63,962 bases of DNA from Nocardia takedensis NBRC 100417 (GCF_000308695.1 NZ_BAGG01000259.1:1-63962), one strand, 5' to 3'. Numbered from the stretch's first letter, positions 34,902-43,508 are shown. Program-made: numbers and translations. Notes: generated by a model not told the origin, from the sequence alone.

Positions 34902-35449
34902 CGCACCGCCAGATCGCGCGATTCGTCCGTCTTGACCTTGCCGAGATACCCGACCAGCGGGATCACCGCCGTCCCGTCCTTCGGCAGGTCGCCCATGAGC
35001 CGGGCGATGGGCGCGAAGTCCTTCGGTCCGGCGATCATCTTCAACGCCTCGGCCGCCCACGTCCGGACATACTCGGGAACGGGCGGGTTCCTGTCGAACT
35101 GGGCGAGCAGCGCCTCGATCGCCCGCTGATCGCCGCGAGCGGCCGGGTCGATGAGATTGCGGATCAACCCCATCCTGATGGTGGCGCGATGCTCGGTCTC
35201 GGAACCGGGAATCCGGTCGTCCAGTTCGGTCAGCCAGTCGACGAACACGGGAATGCCCGGCGGAATCGTGCGCGGCCCGTTCGCCAGATCATCCAGCGTG
35301 TAACACGGCACACCGACCGCCGCCAACTCCTCCATGATCCGCCGATCGAACCCGCGCTCACCATCCCGGTATCGAGCCGGCAGCTCCGCCATCCACGCCG
35401 TACCCCCACCCTCACTACCGTGCGGCATCCGCGCATACGAGATCGTCAT
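34748..35449 (-). CDS. HEAT-repeat protein, candidate immunity protein for the adjacent toxin
   Basis: A 233-residue all-helical protein. From about residue 75 it consists of HEAT/Armadillo-like helix pairs (VPEYVRTWAAEALKMI, ATGVRRLIEPLVDDRHPPV, ARSALEKLA). ATG at 35449 overlaps the toxin stop by 4 bp (ATGA), so it is translationally coupled to the toxin as the last gene of the operon. In polymorphic toxin systems the gene immediately after the toxin usually encodes the immunity protein, and helical-repeat proteins are among those used. Its function is therefore inferred from position, not from a known immunity motif. Confidence 0.8.
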   Translation of the reverse strand: MTISYARMPHGSEGGGTAWMAELPARYRDGERGFDRRIMEELAAVGVPCYTLDDLANGPRTIPPGIPVFVDWLTELDDRIPGSETEHRATIRMGLIRNLIDPAARGDQRAIEALLAQFDRNPPVPEYVRTWAAEALKMIAGPKDFAPIARLMGDLPKDGTAVIPLVGYLGKVKTDESRDLAVRYLDTPARGAAIKALVQMKATGVRRLIEPLVDDRHPPVRKVARSALEKLAE

Positions 35450-36792
35450 ATCGGTGACCCGTCGTCCAGTTCCATCCTGATCAGTTGTATTTGACCCGTC
35501 TCGATCATGCCCGCGATATCGGGGTCGTTGATCTGGGTTCGATGATCCACGATCAAGGTATAGGTGTAACCGTTGTCCCTGGCCCACTGCTCCTGGATCA
35601 GGAGTTGTCGCTTGTTGTCGACGATATCGTTGGTGTTCTTGACCTCGGTGAGCTGGCGGTTCGTCGTATCGATCCGGTCCGGGTCGGAGAAGAGGGCGTT
35701 TCCGTCACGATCGATGATGGAGATCCGGCGCTTGGTGACCGACGGATCTATGCCTGCCCTGGCTTCGCCGTCTTCGCCGGCCTTCTTGTTCTGCGTGATG
35801 TCGCGGCCGCCGATGTAGCGAGTGCTGCGGGGAGTGCGGCCGAGAATGGACTGTAGATCCGCGGTCTGTGTGGTGACCATGTCGTAGATGCCTTCGTTCG
35901 ACGCTACTGTCGCCGTGACGGTGGCTTCGATGTCGCCCAGGCGCGCCGAGATCGCCGCGGCGTACTCCGTCTTGTTCGTCGCGATGAGGGCATCGATCGC
36001 GGCTTGGGCGCCGTCACCGGCAGGAAGTCGCTCGGCAGCGGCCTTGTCGGCCTCGTACGAAGCGAGCAGGACCCACAGCAGGTTCAACGACGTCCGGCAG
36101 TCCTTCTTCGCCGATTCGGCGGTGGTCGCGACGCTCTCGCACGCGATTCCCAGATAGGTAGCCGCGTCGGAGTACGCCTGCATCGCCCGACACAGCGCGG
36201 CCGTGTCGGAGACGTATTCGGCGAGGATCGGATCTTGGCTGCGCGCCTCGTCCGGAAACAACTCTCGGACGGATCGGTAGACCTGGTTCGCGTGGTCTTC
36301 CGAGATCGCCCCCATCGTCTTCAGCAGCACCCCCGCCTCGGTGATCCTCGCTTCGTCGCAGTCGGCCCACTTCCTGGTCACCTGCGGGGCGACCAGATCC
36401 CAGTGGTCGGGATCGCCGCCGGTGCCACCCACCGACAATTGAGTGGGACGCAGACTGATGGTCAGCGTCGTACCTGTCGGCGGGGTTGGTATCGGATCCG
36501 GTGCTCCCGAGTGCGAACCGTTCTCCGCGTGTACCAGATTCTGGCCGGCCGTGTGGATCTGTAGACCCAGGGCGTTCGCGGCCATCGCCGCGAGCGAACC
36601 GGCCTCGAACAGATCGACCGCCGACTGGTCGAAGCTTTTCGCCCACTGCGGTCCGCCGTAGGGATACAGGCCCGCCGAGCGCGCGACGTCGAGGTGCTGT
36701 TGCACGTGTCGGAGGAAACCTTCTATCACCGTACTGATCTCGATCAATCCCGCGCCGACCTGGAAGTAGGTCTCGGCGTTCACCGTCGTCAT
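35446..36792 (-). CDS. Type VII secretion effector with C-terminal PD-(D/E)xK nuclease-like toxin domain
   Basis: A 448-residue modular protein. Residues 1-95 are an ESX/WXG-type helical hairpin (GGPQWAKSF at the turn). 105-320 is a helical middle region of unknown type. 325-445 resembles restriction-endonuclease-fold toxins (Tox-REase-7 class): DGEARAGID, then DPDRID (D372, D375) and TEVKN (E383, K385), then NKRQL and a Val-rich strand. This arrangement matches the metal-binding PD-(D/E)xK core, so nuclease activity is inferred. ATG at 36792 is 13 bp after the ESX-like gene, and the stop overlaps the HEAT-repeat gene. No ESX secretion machinery is in the window. Confidence 0.82.
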   Translation of the reverse strand: MTTVNAETYFQVGAGLIEISTVIEGFLRHVQQHLDVARSAGLYPYGGPQWAKSFDQSAVDLFEAGSLAAMAANALGLQIHTAGQNLVHAENGSHSGAPDPIPTPPTGTTLTISLRPTQLSVGGTGGDPDHWDLVAPQVTRKWADCDEARITEAGVLLKTMGAISEDHANQVYRSVRELFPDEARSQDPILAEYVSDTAALCRAMQAYSDAATYLGIACESVATTAESAKKDCRTSLNLLWVLLASYEADKAAAERLPAGDGAQAAIDALIATNKTEYAAAISARLGDIEATVTATVASNEGIYDMVTTQTADLQSILGRTPRSTRYIGGRDITQNKKAGEDGEARAGIDPSVTKRRISIIDRDGNALFSDPDRIDTTNRQLTEVKNTNDIVDNKRQLLIQEQWARDNGYTYTLIVDHRTQINDPDIAGMIETGQIQLIRMELDDGSPI

Positions 36793-36805
36793 CGTTCGCG
36801 GCCTC

Positions 36806-37093
36806 TCACGCCCGCATCAGCCGGTTGGCCTCCTCGGCCTCCAGATAGTTGGTTCGGGCCGTCGCGATCTGATCGCGGACCGCGCGTAACTCCGTGACCA
36901 GCGCGTCGGTCTTCGTGATCCACAGTGAATGTCTGTCGGAGAAGGAGTCCGCGGTGGCCCCCGCGAACTGGCTCAGCAAGTTGGCGCCGACCGAACCGAT
37001 CTGCGCGCCGTGGTCGGTGATCGAGGCTATCGCGGCGTCGAGCAGTTCGATGAAGACTCGCATGGCTTCGAGGTCGTAGGAGCGTACGGTCAC
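36806..37093 (-). CDS. ESX-type WXG100-like small protein
   Basis: A 95-residue helical hairpin protein. The turn reads QFAGATADSFSDRHSLW, with FAG where WXG normally stands, and the C-terminal helix TNYLEAEEANRLM is typical of ESAT-6/CFP-10 relatives. GTG at 37093 overlaps the preceding WXG100 stop by 4 bp (GTGA). With its upstream neighbour it probably forms the heterodimer that chaperones or co-secretes the large toxin. No canonical YxxxD/E export signal is obvious in this subunit. Confidence 0.8.
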   Translation of the reverse strand: MTVRSYDLEAMRVFIELLDAAIASITDHGAQIGSVGANLLSQFAGATADSFSDRHSLWITKTDALVTELRAVRDQIATARTNYLEAEEANRLMRA

Positions 37094-37401
37094 GGCAGGT
37101 CGAGACTGCATTCGGCGCTCGTGATCCGGCTTGCCCTGGTCTCGTCCTGGGTTGCGAAGCTGTCGGCGGCGGTGGCGAGACCCGAAGCCAGCGAGGTCAA
37201 TTCCGCTATATGCGCGGTGACCCGCGGAGCCAGTTCTTCCCAGACCGCAGCCACATGGTCGGCGGCGCGTCCGTTCCAGACCTCGCGCAACTTGGAATGC
37301 TCGAATCGAATGCCGGCCAGAAGATCGTCGAGGAGCACTCGATGCGTGTGGAGTACGGCCGCACCCTGACGCAGAACCGCCGGATCGACTTGTAAGCTCA
37401 T
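37090..37401 (-). CDS. WXG100-family protein
   Basis: A 103-residue WXG100 protein with a true WNG turn (W42-N43-G44 in LREVWNGRAADHVAAVW) between two long helices. ATG at 37401 begins the four-gene operon WXG100, ESX-like, toxin, HEAT. It is divergent from the gene at 37472 across 70 bp, which should contain the operon promoter. Small ESX partners encoded next to large WXG/LXG toxins usually act as secretion partners. Confidence 0.85.
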   Translation of the reverse strand: MSLQVDPAVLRQGAAVLHTHRVLLDDLLAGIRFEHSKLREVWNGRAADHVAAVWEELAPRVTAHIAELTSLASGLATAADSFATQDETRASRITSAECSLDLP

Positions 37402-37471
37402 ATCCACCCCGTACTCCCCCAACAGCGTGAGCCTAGCCATTGGCGGGCAGCGCGGGCAAGGTGGCTTTCGC

Positions 37472-37900
37472 ATGGACTGGCGCACCGAGACCACCGCGCA
37501 GGTACGGGCGGACTATGACGCTCTGTTGCGCGATGCGGTCGACGCCGCAGCCGAGATGCTTTCGGAGTCGGACTCTTTCGTTCCCTTCATGCTGGTCTTG
37601 GAACGCGACGGAGGCAAGAGGTTGCGCCGAACCGGTGGATCGAGCGTGTCGCGAGACGAGTCGGCGGCCACCCGCGCACTCGAATCGGCGCGTGACCGAG
37701 CCGACTTGCGGGCTCGAGCGGTTGTGCTGGATGTCACCGTCTCCGCACCGTTCGTAGGTGATGCCGTCAAGGTTGTTCTCGAACATCGCGACGGAATACC
37801 GATCGTTGTTCTCGTGCCCTACACGGCGACGGTGGAGGACCTACAGGTCGATCTCGGCGCAGCGCACGCCGCGGTCGGGAGCAAGGTGCTGTGGGGGTGA
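37472..37900 (+). CDS. Uncharacterised protein divergent from the toxin operon
   Basis: A 142-residue soluble protein with a mixed helix-strand pattern: an N-terminal helix (ADYDALLRDAVDAAAEML), then strands such as FVPFMLVLER and IPIVVLVPYTAT. No family is recognised. ATG at 37472 has AAGGTGG about 9 bp upstream. Codon use is ordinary. It faces away from the toxin operon and is followed by a convergent lipoprotein gene; a role in the effector locus is possible but unsupported beyond position. Confidence 0.65.
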   Translation: MDWRTETTAQVRADYDALLRDAVDAAAEMLSESDSFVPFMLVLERDGGKRLRRTGGSSVSRDESAATRALESARDRADLRARAVVLDVTVSAPFVGDAVKVVLEHRDGIPIVVLVPYTATVEDLQVDLGAAHAAVGSKVLWG

Positions 37901-37919
37901 GCAGGCACGCCGCGGCAGG

Positions 37920-38573
37920 TCAGTCGAGGGCTCGGACACCGTCGAACATTGTGGTGAAATCCTCACCGAGGCGGTCCATGTCGGCGAGTCTCGTCTTCGC
38001 GGAGAGAAAGATCGGATAGGCCACATTCCCGACGACATGGACCAGAACGCGACGGTCCGCCCACCATTGGCCGCCATCGAACACTCCGGTGATCTTCCCG
38101 CCCTGGACGCCGCACGTCGTGATCCGCAGGTCGTCGCGGGTTCGCCAATCACGGGCGCTGCTCTCGGCCCGCCGCCGGTTCGGCGCCACGGCGTCTTCCA
38201 CCGAGTGGACGGGGTCACCGACGTGGACCGTCATCATCGCTGTCGGACTGCGGAAGTCGTCGGTCAGAGTATCCCTGCGTTGCAAGCCGATTCCGTCCCC
38301 GTGTTCGTCGGCTCCGCGATTGCGTTGCCAGCCAGGCAATTCGGGTATGCGCACGTCGAACGGGTGGCGCTCGCCGCGACCGAGTACGAATGCCTGCTCG
38401 GTCCGATCAGCGGCATCACAAGGGCGGACTTCCGAGGAGGCAGAGGGCGATGTTCCTGTCACCGAATGAGTTCGAGACGAGGTGGAGGAGGCATCCGCGC
38501 AGCCGACCGTAACCGCCAGAACGAACGCGAACGTTCCTGCCACCCGATGCCGAGATGACCGACCGTTGCCCAT
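37920..38573 (-). CDS. Putative lipoprotein (DUF3558-like)
   Basis: A 217-residue protein. The N-terminus is a lipoprotein signal (basic, hydrophobic TFAFVLAVTVG, then Cys in VGCAD), followed by a Ser/Thr-rich linker and a domain with spaced Cys (RPCDAAD and ITTCGV) and a WWADRRVLVHVV strand, as in actinobacterial DUF3558 lipoproteins. ATG at 38573 is preferred over an upstream TTG. DUF3558-type genes often accompany ESX loci, but the family assignment is tentative. Confidence 0.7.
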   Translation of the reverse strand: MGNGRSSRHRVAGTFAFVLAVTVGCADASSTSSRTHSVTGTSPSASSEVRPCDAADRTEQAFVLGRGERHPFDVRIPELPGWQRNRGADEHGDGIGLQRRDTLTDDFRSPTAMMTVHVGDPVHSVEDAVAPNRRRAESSARDWRTRDDLRITTCGVQGGKITGVFDGGQWWADRRVLVHVVGNVAYPIFLSAKTRLADMDRLGEDFTTMFDGVRALD

Positions 38574-38716
38574 GCGGTGATCCAATCACGGGAACGGCAT
38601 GTTCCGTGAACCCGGGACAGCACCTCGGTTCCGCGGCAGACGGCTGCCGCCCCGGTCGAAGGATCCGCTGCGTCGGACTACATCCCTTCGGCTGCTGTCC
38701 GCCCTGCGTTCGATCC

Positions 38717-39409
38717 TCAGTGGGTGTCGAGGGGGTCGGTCTGGTGGGAATCGCTGTAGGCGATCCGTTGGGCGAAAAGGGGGCGGGCGGCGATTCCGAT
38801 CTCGTTGAGGCGGCGGGTGACGTTGCGGTAAAAGCTGGGGCGCAGAAGTTGATCGGCCATGAATCGCGGGACGGGGCCCGGGACGATCGCGTAATTCACG
38901 ATGATGAACGGGGTGCCGGGTGCGAGTTCGAGCAGCGTCGAGTTCGTCACGCCGAGTACCGAGGCGTACCACTGGCTGATCGTCTTCCACGCCGTTGTCG
39001 CGGTTTGCGCGGGCGCATTCCCGACGAAGTGATTGAGCAGGACGGGGCCGTCGGAGCCGTCGGTATCGCCGAAACGCGCGGCGTTCACGGCGTTGGTGAC
39101 AAGTGCCGGGCTCGGAGTCCGGTGGCGGGCGCGCGCGGCTTCGAATATCTCGCGCACGGGGGCGTCGGAATCGATGAGCAGGATGACGTCGAAGCGCGGG
39201 CTGTTGCGCAGTGGCGGAATGAAAGTGGACTCGAACAGGCGCACGGTGCGCACCCCGGCGGTCTCGGCCAATTCGCGGGCGATCGCGCGAATCCCGTCGA
39301 GCGCGGCCTTGCGGGTTCGGCTGCTTTTGACGAATGGCCCGAGGGTGTGCAGGTCGATGTTCCAGGCGATGTAGGTGAACTCGGTGGGAATCGTCTCGGC
39401 GAACTGCAT
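38717..39409 (-). CDS. Uncharacterised 230-residue protein in a MarR operon
   Basis: No family recognised. The protein has alternating strands and helices (FDVILLIDSD, FIIVNYAIVPG) that could form two alpha/beta (ferredoxin-like) halves, and no signal peptide or membrane segment. ATG at 39409 has AAGGAG 7 bp upstream. It starts 28 bp after the MarR gene stop and is almost certainly co-transcribed with it. It borders the type II PKS locus, but there is no direct sequence evidence that it belongs to it. Confidence 0.7.
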   Translation of the reverse strand: MQFAETIPTEFTYIAWNIDLHTLGPFVKSSRTRKAALDGIRAIARELAETAGVRTVRLFESTFIPPLRNSPRFDVILLIDSDAPVREIFEAARARHRTPSPALVTNAVNAARFGDTDGSDGPVLLNHFVGNAPAQTATTAWKTISQWYASVLGVTNSTLLELAPGTPFIIVNYAIVPGPVPRFMADQLLRPSFYRNVTRRLNEIGIAARPLFAQRIAYSDSHQTDPLDTH

Positions 39410-39437
39410 TGTCGTCTCCTTCGTGGATCCGGGCGGT

Positions 39438-39905
39438 CTATTCGACTGTCACTTGTTCGCGCTCGTGGATGTCGTCGCTGGCCGTGCGCAGCGACTGGGC
39501 GAGCGTGCGCAGGAACTGCATGACCACATCGCGGTGGTCGGGGGCGACATCGTGGAACACGCGGTGCACCGGGCCGCCCGCCCGCTGGTACAGCGAGCGC
39601 ACCACCTCGAAGTTCGGGGTGGAGGCCACCTGGGCCGAGCGCCGGTCGGCCGGGTCGCTGGTCCGGGTGATCCATCCGCTGCGTTCGAGGCGGGTGAGCA
39701 CTCCGGTGAGCGTGGCGGCGCGCATCCCGGTCCGTGCGGCGAGGTGACCGGGTGTGCACGCCCCTTCGCGGTCGATCACGTCGAGGACGTCGAGATCGCG
39801 GGGATTGATGCCCGCGGCCGCGGCGATCCGGTCGTCGGCGATGCGCAGTTCGATCCACAGGACACGGAAGGCCTCGATGAGTTCTTCGTCTGTCGGAGCG
39901 CCCAT
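39438..39905 (-). CDS. MarR-family transcriptional regulator
   Basis: A 155-residue winged-helix MarR protein. The recognition region is ARTGMRAATLTGVLTRLERSGWI, followed by the wing motif SDPADRRSAQV. ATG at 39905. First gene of a two-gene operon with the uncharacterised protein downstream. It lies next to the FAD monooxygenase at the left edge of the type II PKS locus; MarR proteins near such clusters often sense phenolic compounds. Confidence 0.9.
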   Translation of the reverse strand: MGAPTDEELIEAFRVLWIELRIADDRIAAAAGINPRDLDVLDVIDREGACTPGHLAARTGMRAATLTGVLTRLERSGWITRTSDPADRRSAQVASTPNFEVVRSLYQRAGGPVHRVFHDVAPDHRDVVMQFLRTLAQSLRTASDDIHEREQVTVE

Positions 39906-39974
39906 GTCAGCCACGTCTTCCAAACTAGTACGGATTCCGAAGTATCGCCACCCGCCCGGATCCACCGGGACGGT

Positions 39975-41474
39975 TCAGCTCGAGCGCAGAGCGCGGACCT
40001 GCCCCTTCGCCGCGGGTGGGACGCGCTGGGCGACCGCGCCCGGCAGGTCGGGGGAGTCCGGCGCGCCCGTCCAGGCCAGGTAGCCGTCGGGCCGCACCAG
40101 CAGCGCCTTGTTCCGGCACAGCGGGTCGAGGACCACGGTGACCTCGCCCGCGCGGGCCGCCGCGTCGGTGGCCTCGGTGGCCCACGGCGTCGCCAGCACG
40201 AAATGTCCGGCGCTCAAATGGGTCCTGATCTCGGCGCCGGTCACGGCCCCGCTCCAGAACGCGCCGACGCCGTCGACCCCGGAACCGCCGCAGGTCGTCT
40301 CGATGCCCGACAGCGACTTGGCGATCCCGAAGGCGTATCTGCGCCCGAACGCCCCCGAGTTGTTGGCCACGGCCATGACCAGCCAGCGCAGGGGAGCGGG
40401 GATCGAACTCAAGCGGGTCGCCCCGCGCACCAGGTTGCCGGAGTCGACCAGGGCGCGCGCGCCGATGGGCCGCATCTCCGCCTCGTAGTCGGCGAGGAAG
40501 CGGTCCTCACCCGAGCGCAGCGTGGCGTGCAGGCGCCACGACAGATTCGCGACGTCCTGGATTCCGACGTTCATGCCGAGTCCGCCCGCGGGCGAATGGA
40601 CGTGGGCCGCGTCGCCGACGAGGAACGCGCGCCCACTGCGATACCGCGTCGCCTGTCGTTCGTCGCTGTGGAAGCGGGAGATCCACCGCGGCGAATGCAA
40701 TCCCACCCGGCGCTCGAAAACGATATCGCAGAGTTCACTGAGTTCGGCGAAATCTATGTCGTCGCTGACGTATTGGGGCGTGTCGCTGTTCCAGGCCAGA
40801 ACGCGATAATAACCGTTCTCGATGGGGCAGACGAAGGAGAATCCGTGACCATTCGCCTCGATGGCCAATCCCTTTTCGGGAGGATAGTCCACCTTCGCGT
40901 CGGCGATGATGACCGACGTCAATACGGATTCGCCGGGGAATTCTATGCCGAGCGATTCCCGCACCCGGCTGTGGATTCCGTCGGCGCCGACGACGTAGGC
41001 GGCACGCCATTCTCGGTCGACCGGTGGACCGCCGTCCGACTCCGGGGTGGCGTATTTCACTCGGACGCCATTGTCGTCCTGTTCCACACCGGTTACCTCG
41101 CAATGGTGGACGAAGGTCGCCCCAGCCGCCACCGCGCGTGCTTCGAGAACTCGTTCGACCACGAATTGGGGGACCACCAACATGAACGGGAACGTCGTGT
41201 CGAGTTCGCTGAACTCGATATCCAGCGCGCCGATGAGCGGAAGCGATCCGACCGGCATTCCCGCGTGGATGATCTCGGCCGCGACCCCGCGTACGGCGAG
41301 CTGGTCGAGGGCGCGGGCGTGCACCGAGAACGCCCGGGTGAGATTGGATCTGGTCTTCGGCCGCTTCTCCAGGACGACGACCCGATGTCCCATTCCGGCC
41401 AGGTCGCCCGCCGCCATCAGGCCGGACGGGCCCGCACCGACGATGACGACATCCGCTTCCGCGCTCGTGACCAC
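39975..41474 (-). CDS. FAD-dependent aromatic hydroxylase (PHBH-type monooxygenase)
   Basis: A 499-residue class A flavin monooxygenase. Motifs: VVIVGAGPSGLMAAGDLA, VGADGIHSRVR (DG motif) and FLVGDAAHVHSPAGGLGMN (GD motif); the C-terminal 120 residues form the thioredoxin-like domain of polyketide hydroxylases (LVRPDGYLAW). GTG at 41474 has AGGAGG 7 bp upstream. It is separated from the main PKS block by the regulator region, but a perfect StrR-type operator 173-201 bp upstream ties it to the same regulon. Likely hydroxylates or oxidises the aromatic polyketide core. Confidence 0.93.
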   Translation of the reverse strand: MVTSAEADVVIVGAGPSGLMAAGDLAGMGHRVVVLEKRPKTRSNLTRAFSVHARALDQLAVRGVAAEIIHAGMPVGSLPLIGALDIEFSELDTTFPFMLVVPQFVVERVLEARAVAAGATFVHHCEVTGVEQDDNGVRVKYATPESDGGPPVDREWRAAYVVGADGIHSRVRESLGIEFPGESVLTSVIIADAKVDYPPEKGLAIEANGHGFSFVCPIENGYYRVLAWNSDTPQYVSDDIDFAELSELCDIVFERRVGLHSPRWISRFHSDERQATRYRSGRAFLVGDAAHVHSPAGGLGMNVGIQDVANLSWRLHATLRSGEDRFLADYEAEMRPIGARALVDSGNLVRGATRLSSIPAPLRWLVMAVANNSGAFGRRYAFGIAKSLSGIETTCGGSGVDGVGAFWSGAVTGAEIRTHLSAGHFVLATPWATEATDAAARAGEVTVVLDPLCRNKALLVRPDGYLAWTGAPDSPDLPGAVAQRVPPAAKGQVRALRSS

Positions 41475-42276
41475 CGATTTCCTCCTACGACTACAGAAAT
41501 GCAATCCGCCGCGTGATACGCGGTCCTGATTCGGCGCGAATTCGTGCGCGACCGAGGACGACTCATGCGGACATGGACAAACGGACGCGCCCGACAGCGT
41601 GCTTCGGGGATCACCCGTCGGACCAGTATCGCCCGAACCGGGGAAGGTTCAACTGCGTTGCCTTCTCAGTTGAACGATCAGCTAAAGCCCATCGCCCCCA
41701 CTGTATTCCGGTTCCGCTGCGGCGATAGCCGATTTCGATAACTGATCCTCCGGGTGGTCGACCTTCTCTGGCGGTCGTGAGAATCATTCGATAGATTTCG
41801 ATCCCGGTGGCCGGTCCTCGCCAATTTCGTCCCCGACGCAGGTTAGGCATCGGAAACGCAGGGTACTGTCAGAGTGTTGTTTCTCCAGCCCCGGGGGGTG
41901 CGTGTCAGTCGAAGTATCGAGATATGTGCGGCCCGCTTCGTTCGGCCGCCCCCGTAGAACATGCTGACCGATTCTGCGCGTCCGTTTTGTCGGTGATGTC
42001 CATTTCATCACACGATGTTCGCGTTGTCTCGATCGATGACATGTCCGGCAATTCACCGTTGATCTGCCATATCGGCAACGAAGCCGTGGCCGCGCCCTGC
42101 CATTGATCGGGCGGCGGCCGGTGACGGGACCGGCGTTTCCGGATCCGTCGACTTCGCAGGCGATAACGCCGCCGGGAAAGGCTCCTACTCGCCTGCGCCC
42201 GGCACGACCTGGAGAGAGGACGCACTGGTCTAGGGCAGACGAGTTGCGAAGAACACGCATACGAGGGGGCAGGCAT
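41475..42276. other. 800-bp low-GC intergenic region with StrR-type operator
   Basis: It separates the hydroxylase (minus) from the StrR-like activator (plus). Visibly less GC-rich than the genes. A 99-codon frame at 41807-42106 lacks a ribosome-binding site and protein-like composition and is not called. The only clear signal is the operator at 41647-41675. Confidence 0.6.
41647..41675. promoter_or_regulatory. Perfect StrR-type operator (9 bp, 11-bp spacer, 9 bp)
   Basis: GTTCAACTG (41647-41655), an 11-bp spacer and CAGTTGAAC (41667-41675) are exact inverted repeats. The published StrR consensus as recalled is GTTCGACTG-N11-CAGTCGAAC, so each arm differs at one position and the spacing is identical. 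A StrR/ParB-like regulator gene lies 600 bp away. Confidence 0.8.
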
Positions 42277-43401
42277 ATGTCGATCGAGTACACCGTGTCC
42301 AATGCAGTTGACAGACAGACCTTTCCATCCACCGAAGAAGAACCCGCGCCGACTGGGCAGCCGCCGGGGGGAGACGCGCCGCCCGGGACGGCCTCGGGCG
42401 AGTCCGGCGTGGCGGCGACCGACCACGCGGGCCGCGGACCCGGGGTCCACAAGATGCCGATCACCGCGCTGCGGGGCAGTTTCTCACCACGCCTGGGCGG
42501 CGAGAACAAGGCGCACATCGAATTGCTGGCCGAGACCGACGCGCCCTTGCCGCCGATCCTGGTCCACAAGCAGACCCTGCGCGTGGTCGACGGCATGCAC
42601 CGCCTGCTCGCGGCCTCGCTCAAGGGCCAGGAGACGATCGATGTCATCTTCTACGACGGCAGCGAATCGGACCTGTTCCTGCGGGCGGTCAAGGAGAACG
42701 TCGAGCACGGACTCCCGTTGACGCGCACCGAACGTCGGGTCGCGGCCGAACGCATCGTCATGACCCACCCGCACATGTCCGACCGCGCGATCGGCCAGCT
42801 CACCGGCCTGGCGGCCAGGACGATCGCCTCGATCCGCGGGCGCTCGACCAATCGGCCCGCGCAATCGGAGGTGCGGGTCGGGCGCGACGGCCGGGTCCGC
42901 CCGCTGGACAGCAGTCAGGCGAGAATGCGCGCCGCGGAACTGCTCTCCAGTGACGAGCGGCATTCGCTGCGCTACATCGCGCGCACCACGGGCATCTCAC
43001 CCGCGACGGTGCTGGACGTGCGCAAACGGTTGGAGCGCGGCGATCCCCCCGTGCCCGATCAGTACGCGACGGCCAAGAACGCCGAACCGGAGGCTCCGGT
43101 CGCCGAGGATCGCGCCGCGGATCGGGACGCCGAGGCCGAGACCGAGACGATCGATCCCACCGACGTGCTGCCGAAGTTGCTGCGCGACCCCTCGGTGCGC
43201 CACAGCGAGCAGGGACGAACGCTGCTGCGGTTGTTGCAGGCCACCGCCATGCTGGAGATGCAGCGCACCGACATGATCGAAGCCGTGCCGCCGCACTGGA
43301 TCGGCGTGCTCGCCGAGGTCGCGCGGCACTACTCCACGATCTGGGAGAAGCTCGGCGGCGAACTGGATTTCCGGTCGCGGGTCGTGGACCCCTCGGCCTG
43401 A
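42277..43401 (+). CDS. StrR/ParB-like pathway activator
   Basis: A 374-residue regulator. After a disordered Pro/Gly-rich start it has a ParB-like N-terminal domain (residues about 58-150; PPILVHKQTLRVVDGMHRL and FLRAVKENVEHGLPLT), an HTH (SDRAIGQLTGLAARTIASIR), and a second helical region (HSLRYIARTTGISPATVLDVR). This is the layout of StrR, NovG and related cluster-specific activators. It sits between the outlying hydroxylase and the PKS block, and two StrR-type operators flank it at 41.6 and 48.8 kb. ATG at 42277. Its own stop codon lies in a tandem repeat, followed by a terminator. Confidence 0.9.
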   Translation: MSIEYTVSNAVDRQTFPSTEEEPAPTGQPPGGDAPPGTASGESGVAATDHAGRGPGVHKMPITALRGSFSPRLGGENKAHIELLAETDAPLPPILVHKQTLRVVDGMHRLLAASLKGQETIDVIFYDGSESDLFLRAVKENVEHGLPLTRTERRVAAERIVMTHPHMSDRAIGQLTGLAARTIASIRGRSTNRPAQSEVRVGRDGRVRPLDSSQARMRAAELLSSDERHSLRYIARTTGISPATVLDVRKRLERGDPPVPDQYATAKNAEPEAPVAEDRAADRDAEAETETIDPTDVLPKLLRDPSVRHSEQGRTLLRLLQATAMLEMQRTDMIEAVPPHWIGVLAEVARHYSTIWEKLGGELDFRSRVVDPSA

Positions 43402-43444
43402 GATCCGAGACGGCCTGAGATCCGAGACGGCCTGAGTTCCGACG
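43394..43444. repeat. 17-bp tandem repeat across the activator stop codon (3 copies)
   Basis: Two exact 17-bp copies (43394-43410, 43411-43427) and one diverged copy (43428-43444). The in-frame TGA of the activator gene (43399-43401) lies inside copy one. Confidence 0.8.
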
Positions 43445-43448
43445 GCAC

Positions 43449-43496
43449 GACCTCGACCCCGCGCCGTGCGTTGCGGCCCGACGCGGGATCGAGGTC
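43449..43496. terminator. Bidirectional terminator between activator and HadB-like genes
   Basis: A 15-bp stem (43449-43463 with 43482-43496, one mismatch) and an 18-nt loop lie between convergent genes ending at 43401 and 43509. Confidence 0.75.
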
Positions 43497-43508
43497 GGTC
43501 GTAGGGGA

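Noticed and set aside
41807..42106. 99-codon plus-strand frame in the regulator gap
   Set aside because: No ribosome-binding site and no recognisable protein character; overlaps other open frames equally long.
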